Source: an uncultured Oscillospiraceae bacterium (lineage in GTDB: Bacteria; Bacillota; Clostridia; Oscillospirales; Acutalibacteraceae). Taken from it: DNA of 64,000 nucleotides. The notes beneath the pieces are model-generated. The model saw only the letters and a list, made by a program, of their open reading frames with translations, did not search any database and had not been told where the DNA came from. This document shows, in pieces, positions 17,199 to 29,164 of this stretch (its first letter is position 1; every line of letters starts with the position of its first letter). The position numbers were made by a program, and so were the translations under genes. Location: contig CASFRX010000013.1 of the NCBI GenBank assembly GCA_949297075.1, forward strand, positions 1 to 64,000. The letters run 5' to 3'.

Positions 17199-17891
17199 TC
17201 ACACGCCTCTCAGCTCAACATATTCAATATATGGTGTAAGAATATCTTTAAACCTTTTAAGTTCATCTTTAGTATGCGCACTAAGGTTATCGCCTATTAT
17301 ATCTCCCGAATCGGTAAAAGACTGTAAATAATACCTTTTGGCTCCTTGAATCCACTGAGCTATTGACTCAAAATCTTCGGCACAGTGGAATTCTTTAACT
17401 ACCGTAGTGCGAAATTCATAATCAACAGCATCGGACATTAAAAAGGCTGCGCTTTCTCGCACAGCTGTCAAATCAAGGTTATTTATGCCGACTGTTTTTT
17501 CATAGCTTTCAGGTGAATTTTTAATATCCATCGCTACATAGTCAACAAGGCCGAGATTTACAACTTCTTTTAATTTTTCGGGGAAGCTGCCGTTTGTATC
17601 GAGCTTGACGGGATAACCGAGGGCACGGATATCCTTAATAAACTCTACAATATCCGGTTGCATCAAAGGCTCTCCGCCGGTAATGCAGACGCCCTCAAGA
17701 ATACCTTTTCGCTTTTTTAAAAAGGCAAAGAACTCGTCTTCATCAAGTGTTTCAACCGTATTTAACTCTGTTACCAGAGCGGCATTGTGGCAAAATGGAC
17801 AGCGCCAGTTGCATCCGCCTGTGAAAACAGTACACGCAGTTTTCCCGGGGAAATCGAGCAAAGAGAGTTTTTGCAAGCCAAAAATCTTCAC
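17199..17891 (-). CDS. nrdG: Anaerobic ribonucleotide reductase activating protein (NrdG-like radical SAM)
   Basis: Radical SAM enzyme that installs the glycyl radical on NrdD. About 230 residues. The N-terminus KIFGLQKLSLLDFPGK and the CNWRCPFC cluster motif (Cys27, Cys31, Cys34) are characteristic, and GGEPL follows. I chose the GTG at 17891, which has GGGG eleven bases upstream and gives the normal family N-terminus. A longer in-frame ATG at 17912 has no SD and begins nearer the NrdR box. Encoded directly upstream of nrdD but with its own promoter. Confidence 0.88.
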   Translation of the reverse strand: MKIFGLQKLSLLDFPGKTACTVFTGGCNWRCPFCHNAALVTELNTVETLDEDEFFAFLKKRKGILEGVCITGGEPLMQPDIVEFIKDIRALGYPVKLDTNGSFPEKLKEVVNLGLVDYVAMDIKNSPESYEKTVGINNLDLTAVRESAAFLMSDAVDYEFRTTVVKEFHCAEDFESIAQWIQGAKRYYLQSFTDSGDIIGDNLSAHTKDELKRFKDILTPYIEYVELRGV

Positions 17892-17921
17892 GAAAATCAA
17901 ATCCCCTTTCATAGAACATAT

Positions 17922-17983
17922 ACACAATATATTGTACCCAGCAATGTGCTTATACATTATATCGCATATTCTAAAACAGTCAA
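17922..17983 (-). promoter_or_regulatory. nrdG promoter with NrdR boxes
   Basis: On the minus strand TTGACT (17978-17983) and TATAAT (17956-17961) are 16 bp apart. The NrdR box ACACAATATATTGTAC (17922-17937) lies just downstream of the predicted start of transcription. A degenerate box at 17954-17969 overlaps the -10, 32 bp away. Confidence 0.75.
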
Positions 17984-18114
17984 TACCCCAAATTAATATT
18001 TGGTATAATACACAAATTCCGCACTTAAAATTTTATATCAAATTTGCCTTTTTAGTTGAAAGTTGACAAGATTTATATTATATTATTTGTATATAGATAA
18101 AAGCAGGTGAAAAA

Positions 18115-18480
18115 ATGCAGTTATTGGAATCAGGCGAGATGTATCTCGAAACAATATATGTTCTTTCACAGCGTCAAGAATTTGTGCGTTCTATAGATGT
18201 TGTTAATTATACCGGCTATTCCAAGCCCAGTGTAAGCCGTGCAGTAAACCTTCTTAAAGATAACGGATACATAAATATTGATGACATCGGACACATAACC
18301 CTTAAAGAAAGCGGACTTGCGGTAGCGGAAAACATATATGAACGCCACACTACATTGACGCAGTTGCTGTGCAAGCTCGGTGTAAGCGAAGAAACAGCCT
18401 CAGCAGACGCTTGCAAGATTGAACATGTTATCAGCGGTGAAACCTTTGAAAAAATTAAAAATTACCTTGCAAATAGATAA
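18115..18480 (+). CDS. DtxR/MntR family metal-dependent regulator
   Basis: A 121-residue metalloregulator: an N-terminal winged helix (about 5-65) and a dimerisation/metal domain, without the SH3-like third domain. The MntR position for Asp8 is Met (ESGEMYLETIY), and the later ligands read CKIEH, matching the Met10, Cys102, Glu105, His106 pattern of iron-sensing DtxR rather than manganese-sensing MntR. AGGTGA precedes the ATG, and a TTGACA at 18063-18068 may be its -35. Monocistronic with a strong terminator. Targets are not visible here. Confidence 0.85.
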   Translation: MQLLESGEMYLETIYVLSQRQEFVRSIDVVNYTGYSKPSVSRAVNLLKDNGYINIDDIGHITLKESGLAVAENIYERHTTLTQLLCKLGVSEETASADACKIEHVISGETFEKIKNYLANR

Positions 18481-18486
18481 ACAGAT

Positions 18487-18531
18487 AAAAAAACAGCTCG
18501 ACATAACCGTGAATGTCAAGCTGTTTTTTTA
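18487..18531. terminator. Bidirectional terminator
   Basis: AAAACAGCT(C)GACAT and ATGTC(A)AGCTGTTTT arms form a long stem with A and T runs on both sides. It serves the regulator and the convergent small membrane protein gene. Confidence 0.85.
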
Positions 18532-18539
18532 AATTGAAA

Positions 18540-18959
18540 TCAATTAATGTGTTTTGCTTTTAACCACATTATAATCAGAACTACCTCTAAAATTAACAGA
18601 ACTATTGCGGCCGATAAACCTATTGCGCCGAAAAAGCGGTTGCTGATGCTGTTTTTCTTTACAAAATCAATAGTATCACTTTGTCCGTTTTCTCTAATTA
18701 CAATTTCTTTTTCATCGTTGGAAGCAAAATAGATATCTATATGGTAAGCATTATCATAGGGATTAAATTCACTTGTTATAAAATCTATTTTCTCATCTGT
18801 GTTTAAAAGCTGCTGAAAATAAGCCGTATTCTTCGCAGTCGGCAAGATATAGCTTTTAGGCAGCAGGAAAAACAAGGTGCTGACAATTATAAGCAAAACA
18901 CTAAATATAATTAGGCTCAATGAAAGAGCTTTACCCACTCCTATTAAAAACTTTTTCAA
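18540..18959 (-). CDS. Hypothetical protein with two transmembrane helices
   Basis: A 139-residue protein that I do not recognise. A hydrophobic helix near the N-terminus (about 12-34) and another near the C-terminus (about 111-134) flank an acidic extracytoplasmic loop of about 75 residues. Monocistronic, converging on the DtxR-type gene with a shared terminator. No SD is obvious in the bases checked, but composition and position are gene-like. Confidence 0.6.
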   Translation of the reverse strand: MKKFLIGVGKALSLSLIIFSVLLIIVSTLFFLLPKSYILPTAKNTAYFQQLLNTDEKIDFITSEFNPYDNAYHIDIYFASNDEKEIVIRENGQSDTIDFVKKNSISNRFFGAIGLSAAIVLLILEVVLIIMWLKAKHIN

Positions 18960-19116
18960 TTACATCACATCCTGCGTCAAGGATAACAGTTAAACAGCAG
19001 CAGGTCAAGTGACATGATACAATCTTAATTTATTTGTAATTAATTTTAATAAAAGCCGTGTGTATATTCAACACTTTCAGTTATTTGACATATTGTAATG
19101 TTGGAGGTTTTTGAAT

Positions 19117-19584
19117 ATGTATATAAAGAATACAGTAAACAGTGCGATTGCAAATATACGGGGCGGCAACGGATATCCTGAATTAGAAGGAAAGGCAACA
19201 TTTGTCCAAACTGAGAAAGGTGTTTTGGTAACTGTTAAAGTTAATAATTTACCTCAGAACGAAGTATGTGACGGAGGAATTTTTGCCCTTCATATCCATG
19301 AGGGCGAGAGCTGCACCGGCGATACGGCAGACCGGTTCAGCAATGCCAAAACACATTATAATCCGCTAAATTGTCCACACCCATACCATGCAGGTGATTT
19401 ACCGCCGCTTATAGGAAACGACGGATTTGCATATATGTCCGTTCTTATAAACCGATTCACAGTTAATGAAATAATTAACAAAGTAATTGTAATCCATGAT
19501 AAAAAGGACGATTTCACATCGCAGCCTGCAGGCAATTCAGGAACAAAAATAGGCTGCGGTAAAATTATCAGGTTTATGATGTAA
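19117..19584 (+). CDS. Cu/Zn superoxide dismutase family protein, no signal peptide
   Basis: A 155-residue SodC-fold protein. Metal ligands are in place: His59 and His61 (LHIHEG), His80 (THYNP), His88 or His91 and Asp94 (HPYHAGD), and His127 (VIVIHDKKDDF). Cys66 and Cys147 (GCGKI) can form the conserved disulfide. Unlike most bacterial SodC it has no signal peptide, so it would be cytosolic; this short form is seen in anaerobic Clostridia. The start at 19117 has GGAGG nine bases upstream. Monocistronic. Dismutase activity is inferred. Confidence 0.85.
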   Translation: MYIKNTVNSAIANIRGGNGYPELEGKATFVQTEKGVLVTVKVNNLPQNEVCDGGIFALHIHEGESCTGDTADRFSNAKTHYNPLNCPHPYHAGDLPPLIGNDGFAYMSVLINRFTVNEIINKVIVIHDKKDDFTSQPAGNSGTKIGCGKIIRFMM

Positions 19585-19597
19585 AAGACGACAAAAA

Positions 19598-19628
19598 AAG
19601 GAGCGGTTATCAAGTTGAACCGCTCCTT
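19598..19628. terminator. Terminator between SodC-like gene and sortase remnant
   Basis: AAGGAGCGGTT (19598-19608) pairs with AACCGCTCCTT (19618-19628), with an A run on the left serving the leftward genes. Confidence 0.8.
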
Positions 19629-19629
19629 A

Positions 19630-20327
19630 TCATTGAGAGCTTACTAATTCGGCATAGACTAAATATCTCTGATATTTGTCGGGGTAAGGGTGGCAGGTGG
19701 AAAGAGTGACAAGAGACCTGTCCGGCTGAATATAAATGTTTTGACTGTCATTTGGGGTTATAACCTTTGTTTCGGAAACCTTATACACAAAAGTTTCCCA
19801 AAAATTAGTTATATATATTTCGTCCCCTATTTCAAGCTCGGTAATTCTTCTGAACATATATATTCCCCTATACCGCGTATGAGCAGCAATAACGCAGTTG
19901 GTGTTGTTGCCGCCTACAGGCAAGGAAGTATTAGCAAGATATGCCGCACCTTTAGCCATGTTTTCTCTGCTTGCGCCATTGTAAACAGGAAGCTCGACAT
20001 CTATTGCGGGAATGGTTATATAGGCAAGGATGTCGCTGTCAACTCCGTAATCTGTGAGGAGAAAATCCGGCTTTTCATAGGATAGCTGATCAATCAGCTT
20101 TGTCCGCTTAAATACAACTCCTCATTATAATCAAACATCGCCTTGTGCAGCTCGGCATATGGCTCGTCTACACCTGTTCGCGATTTATCTGCCGAAATGT
20201 TTTCAAATTGCTCAATCGTTTTTTCTGCTTGTATATTAAATGCCAACTTCAGAACTATAGGATACATAAAAAAGCCAATGCCAACAATCAATAATATAAC
20301 TGCTGTTATTTTAATCAGCTTTCGCAT
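19630..20327 (-). pseudogene. Frameshifted sortase (copy 1)
   Basis: Two pieces in different frames make one sortase of about 232 residues. The first (20327 down to about 20096) has an N-terminal membrane anchor and ends SGQS-stop. The second continues as KLIDQLSYEKPDFLL through IPAIDVELPVYNG and TSLPVGG, with the catalytic His in VIAAHTRY and the catalytic Cys in TLSTCHPYP with the later Arg. One missing A in the run near 20098 explains the break. The active-site residues are intact, so the lesion is recent or a sequence error. It probably served the adjacent LPVTG adhesin. Confidence 0.75.
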
Positions 20328-21034
20328 GCTTTTTCCTCCGTATCATCGCTTTAATTGCACTGCCTATAAGCAGGAGTATAAATACAGCCGTTATAGAAAT
20401 TGCGGCGATTTTTGTATAGTCTTCCCATGTCATTTTCTTTTCAATTTTGGGTTCATCAACCAGTTTTCTTCTTCTTCTTCTTCGGTAATCCGTTTGCCAT
20501 GCACCAGCAAGCGGTGGGTATTTTTGCCGTAAGGCGTGCAGGTAATCAAGGTCACAATATCCTCACCCTCTTTTATAAAAAGCGAGGAGCTGTCATCACG
20601 GCATGAGTGCTTTCACCGCCGACAGGCAGAGAAGTGTTTTCCAGATGTCCTACGCCTATTAACAATACCTCTTCGCTTGTTCCGTGATAAATAGGCAAAT
20701 AGACATCAATAGCAGGAATTTCAATATATGCCATAACATCATCCAAAGCCAAAAGCTCATCATATTCGCCGTCTGTGATAGGATAAGCGTCCGGGTCAAA
20801 TGGGTCGGTGAGCACAACAGCATTTTTAAACAAGCTTTTATTATATCTGATAACCGCTTCCTTTTCCGCCGCAATAATTTCAGGATCAAGTTTTGCCATA
20901 TTTTCTGCATGGCTTAGAATAGCCCTGCTGCTGTTTTTCTCATACAAATAGTTTGAAATAGTGGGATAGAGGAAAACAGCAATTCCGGCAATAAAAACAA
21001 CAACAATAAAAATGGTTGGCAGTATTTTTTTCAT
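20311..21034 (-). pseudogene. Broken class C sortase (copy 2)
   Basis: Starts with a good SD (AGGAGGG) and signal/anchor MKKILPTIFIVVVFI, then IEIPAIDVYLPIYHG and TSLPVGG. At the catalytic His the sequence reads TAPRFL-stop where THxxHRGL is expected. About 45 codons are missing before it resumes out of frame as IKEGEDIVTLITCTPYG with the catalytic Cys and Arg. A further -1 shift in an A run separates KLKRK from the C-terminal membrane helix (MTWEDYTKIAAISI). Loss of the catalytic His and an internal deletion make it non-functional. It overlaps copy 1 by 17 bases. Confidence 0.75.
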
Positions 21035-21061
21035 GCTGTCCCCTCCTTTTGCAGTCATTAA

Positions 21062-21094
21062 AAAAGAGGCGGCAACTTGCTCGCCGCCTCTTTT
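21062..21094 (-). terminator. Terminator after adhesin gene
   Basis: AAAAGAGGCGGC (21062-21073) and GCCGCCTCTTTT (21083-21094) form a perfect 12-bp stem with T-rich flank on the minus strand. Confidence 0.85.
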
Positions 21095-21121
21095 GAGAGA
21101 ATTTTATAACTTGTTAATTAA

Positions 21122-24100
21122 TTAGCCTCTTGCTTTTTTGCGAGAAATTACGAAAAGGATAACTGCACCGAACATAAGAGCAATACCTACTACGGTGAAG
21201 ATTACTGTACCTGTACCACCGGTAACAGGGAGGTTAATGCCGCTGCTGTTGGAAACCCCAACGGTATATTCACCTGCTGTTTGCTCAACATCTGCATCTG
21301 TAAAGGTAACCTTAATGGCATTCTCAAGGATGTTGTATCCGGCGGGAGCCTGAGTTTCTACAAGGTAGTAGTCATATTTTGTACCGGTTGCTTCGTATTT
21401 TTCGAATATTGCAGAGCCGTCTTCGCCTGTTTCGACGCTCTCAAGCTTTACGCCCTGACTTGATGTATGGGGAATATCAACAACATTAATGTCAGCAGCT
21501 GTAGCTGTTCTGTACAAATCAAATTTTGCACCTGCAAGCTTCTTGTCTGTCTCGCCGTCTTTATACTTGTCAATCTTAATAGCAAAGGTGTTAACTTCTG
21601 CTGTGTCTGTTTTCTGTTCATGTGAACCTTGAACAAAAGGATATCTGGAGTAATCAAATGTTACTGTGTTGATTTCCTTAACATTAACAGCAGTTGTAGT
21701 ATCATCTTTAAATGTTGCAGTGTATGTAATAACAAGCTTTTCGCCGCCGTTTCCAGCCCAGAATTTTACATACTTATCATTATCAACGCTTAATTTGAAA
21801 GTGTATTCAGTGGTTGCAGTTGTGTCAAGAGTATAATTTGCTGCATCAACAGTGGCACCGTTGATTTCAACCTTAATTGAGTCTTTGTCAAGAGTCAAAC
21901 CGTCAGGCAAAAGGTCAGCAACATAGAAAGTTTTATCAGTTGCTTCTTTTGCGTATGTGGGAATATCAACAGTAACGGTGTATGTTACCTTTTCGTTCTT
22001 AGTTAGCTTATTGTTTTGCCACCGTTAGCAAGCATATCATCAGCTACCTTATTGCCCTGAGAATCGTACCAGCCTACGAATTTATATCCGCTTCCTTCTG
22101 ATGCTGTTGAGCTGATAGGCAAACCAACCACATCGGTATAAGTATATCTGTCGAGATTACCGACAGCATTATCATCGGTGCCTTCGATAGTTACCAAGTT
22201 TTCGCCTTGAATCAACTGTCGAATGTAGGTTTGCGTAACGGTATTGGAAAATCTTGCGTAGAAGGTTTTAACGCTTTCTTTTGTTTCTATATAGCTGTAT
22301 TCCGGATTAATAGTAATAAGCTTTCCGGTTTCATCAAACCAACCGAGAAATTTACAGCCGCTTGCGGGAATAGCGTTCACAGTTACTGTTTCATTAATTT
22401 TGGCAAAGTAAGCTTTACCGCCGTTGGCATTATAAGAGCCATTGTAATTCTCATCTGACTCACTTGATACGCTTGTAATTTCGACCGTTCCGCCGGCTGT
22501 TGAATCTATAAACTCGCCGTCCTGATCAACCTGCGGAATGAACGCCTGCCTCCAGCGCCATTGAGCCACCATCGTCAAACCTCTATGTTGGTTTTTATAG
22601 ATAATCGTTTCTCCGTTATCTGTCCAGTTTACGCCCTCTACTTTACCGGTTTCCGATGTATTTATTGCCTCGGTAAGGTCAACATCACCGTTGTAAATTT
22701 TGAAAAGCTGGACTGCACTTTCGTTAGCGGCTCCGTCAAAAGCGTAATCACAAGCAATGGTATGCACATCAGGCAGTATCATGCTTCCTAATTGATTCGC
22801 ATTTATCTGAGAATCTGCGGGAACATTTGAGACCACATCACCTGTGAGAAGCCAGCCCGTAAACTTTCAACCGTCGTTCTGACCCTCGGCAGCTTTAGAT
22901 GTATAAGGCGGAATAAATACAGAAAACTGATTACTTTCCGTGTTTTCATTTGAAACGGGTTTGAAGCTATAAACATTTGCAGCTTCGTCGGTATTATATA
23001 TCCTATCAACCACATAATCCTTACCGCCGTTGGGGTCATAGGTTATTGTAGGACTTTTGTAGAAAATAAAGTGTAAATCCGTTGATGAAGTAATATTATC
23101 CAAATAATAGGTGTAAATTATATCGCCCGTTTCGTTGGTCGATTTAATCCAATTACCGGCTTTTTCCTCATCTGTCAGGTTGCCTGTATCCTCAATGACA
23201 TTATCTGCTTTTTCGATAAAAACAGAAACGGGATTTCCGTTTTCATCCTGCTTGGTATAATAGAGACCGGCAAACTCACAGCTATCATCCGCATCTGCTT
23301 TCTTTATATTTGCCTGAACTTTAAGTGGATGACCGTCCTTTACATAGGTGGTAAGTTTATTATCTATTGTTACCTCATAACCATCAGTTGCGCCCTCACC
23401 TCCGGTTGTTCCGTCGCTGCCGCCTACAACAGCGCTGCCGTGGTAAGTAATGCTTCCCGAAAGAGCGTGAAAAATCTGGAAGTTGATATTATCAAGGAAG
23501 TTACCGTAAGTCTTAATCTTCGCCTGGTCAGTACCGGAATAACCCAAAATACCAACAGACACGAAACCGAATACTGTTTCGGTTTGACCAGCAGGCACAG
23601 AATAAAGGTAATACTTGTTCATATCAATATCTGTGCTTCCGGAGCTGTTGTCACTTCCGGCAGAACCCTGCGCATTAGAGCCATAGGAATTCCAAACAAG
23701 AGTATTGTTTGCTCGATTTTCATAAGTGTTCGCCATAATCCAGATTTGCCTTTTTTCGGTGTAAATAGTGCTGGAGGTCATGCTGAAAGCGTCATTTCCC
23801 GCATTATCCGCAAATGTACCTTTTTCGGCAAATTTTTTACTGTAAACGGTATATTGGATTGGCTCAGCACCGGGAATAATTGATTCACTATCTATATTGA
23901 GCCAGTCAACCATTTGCATGAATTGGTCACGACCGGTTTTACTCGGCTTTGAAGGGTCAACATCCTGCTTTGGTCCGATAACCAACGCCATAATATCCCT
24001 TTGGTTACGACCTCCGTGATCGAGACCCCATTCATAAATACTCGACGGAGTTGTATAAACATTTTGGTATAAGGTGCTTTCTTCGTCCGCATTAAGCTCG

Positions 24101-24390
24101 GCGGCATAGGTACCATCGGTAGGTTCCAAAACAACATCTTTTATGTATGCGCTTGTATTTCTTCTAAATAATTCAATTTTACCCTGAAAAGCAGTCGTAT
24201 TCCAAGCAGGAACTTTGCTCTGATCAGGCTGAGAATAGGCATTGGTAAATGTCTGTTCTTCTTCAAAACTACCGTTAAGCAGCTTTCTGACAACAGAAGT
24301 GGTTTCTTCAGCAGTGGCCGAATATGAAATTCCCGCAAACACTACTGCAATAACGCTTAGTATTGCAATAACGGCGCGAATTTTTTTCAT
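21122..24390 (-). pseudogene. Broken LPXTG surface adhesin/pilin-like protein
   Basis: Three consecutive pieces together encode a protein of about 1,090 residues. Piece 1 (to 22867) has a signal peptide (MKKIRAVIAILSVIAVVFAG) and a large secreted domain, with YDPNGGKDY-type repeats near its end. An in-frame TGA ends it between NDG and KFTGW. Piece 2 (22836-22003) carries InlB/Listeria-Bacteroides-like repeats (GCKFLGWFD, GYKFVGWYD) and stops after GGKTIS through a -1 shift in an A run. Piece 3 has an isopeptide-type pilin domain, a SpaA-like GAKFDLYR domain, and a sorting signal LPVTG, hydrophobic helix and RKKARG tail. The start at 24390 gives a canonical signal peptide, but in-frame alternatives exist upstream. 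Confidence 0.75.
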
Positions 24391-24598
24391 GTTTTTTGTC
24401 CGTTTATTCTTGTCCACGACCTTGTTTTTGGCTACTCCTTTCATTAAAAATGCAGGACTTTTGCCATAAATCAAAAAATATATGTATTTAAAATGAATTA
24501 TCTAAAAAGCTTAGAAATACAGTTAAAGCACGCTTATACACATAGCTTAAATTCAGTTTTTTTCAAATTAACCCATTATAAAAATCATATATAGTTTG

Positions 24599-24844
24599 TC
24601 AAGGTTCATAGACTAATTTATTGTTGAATTTCGTGATTTTTTTTAGATTTTTTGTGCATACTAAATATATCGCTTTGGTATTGAGCCTATCTTTTGACTT
24701 AATCAGATATGAGATTGCAAACTGATCGTCAATTTCATTATAAGCATCTGTATCTAAAACAACATCTACTTTACCTCTCGGCACCGATAAATTCTTTATC
24801 CTCTGCTCATTTGTCGTGTTTATCATTCCTCTTATTTTCTGCAT
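24599..24844 (-). pseudogene. Nucleoside hydrolase N-terminal fragment
   Basis: An 81-residue frame whose middle, GKVDVVLDTDAYNEIDDQFA, is the calcium-binding N-terminal signature of inosine/uridine nucleoside hydrolases. The family is about 310 residues. The match ends after TKAIY and the remaining 20 residues look unrelated, so this is a truncated remnant. The flanking bases hold no recognisable remainder. Confidence 0.65.
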
Positions 24845-25047
24845 CCTGACAGCAATTTTTCACATTTTAAGAGAGCTGCATTAAAAATAGTCTCACCGGC
24901 CGGCATTTGAACTATGCTTCCCATATAAACAGCTAAACAGACCGGTATTTGGGATAATGCCGAAGAATTTACAGCTATGTTACAAACTTTAATACAAAAA
25001 TAAAAAAATGAGCATTCACAGGTCAAATACCTTATGAATACTCACTA
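24845..25047. other. Gap with no supported gene
   Basis: A 64-codon open frame on the minus strand (24832-25026) has a hydrophobic, Cys-rich translation, no SD, and no family that I recognise. It may be debris of the decayed region next door. Confidence 0.3.
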
Positions 25048-25134
25048 TGGTGCTGGTGACCGGACTTGAACCGGTACGGTGTTGCCACCGAGGGATTTTA
25101 AGTCCCTTGCGTCTGCCGATTTCGCCACACCAGC
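25048..25134 (-). tRNA. tRNA-Leu (UAA)
   Basis: A class II tRNA with acceptor GCTGGTG/CACCAGC, anticodon loop CTTAAAA (anticodon TAA), a long variable arm (CGGTGGCAACACCG), a T-loop GGTTCAAGTCC and an encoded CCA end. Confidence 0.95.
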
Positions 25135-25200
25135 GTATACTCGGCTATGAAAGATAGCTTAGAAATTATATCATAGCCGAAAAGATAAGTCAAATATTTT

Positions 25201-29086
<3,886 letters not shown>

Positions 29087-29164
29087 CCTAAAAATCGCAC
29101 TTTTTGCCAAATTATTTATAAATTTAAGCAAAAACAAGCAACTCAATAGGTTATAAAATTGAAT

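Noticed and set aside
20459..20476. (CTT)n short tandem repeat in the sortase remnant as a contingency locus
   Set aside because: It encodes a run of Glu in frame; a three-base unit cannot switch the reading frame.
22867..22869. TGA read as Trp or selenocysteine
   Set aside because: TGA ends many intact genes here (for example metH and metF), no SECIS-like hairpin is evident, and the same gene has other lesions.
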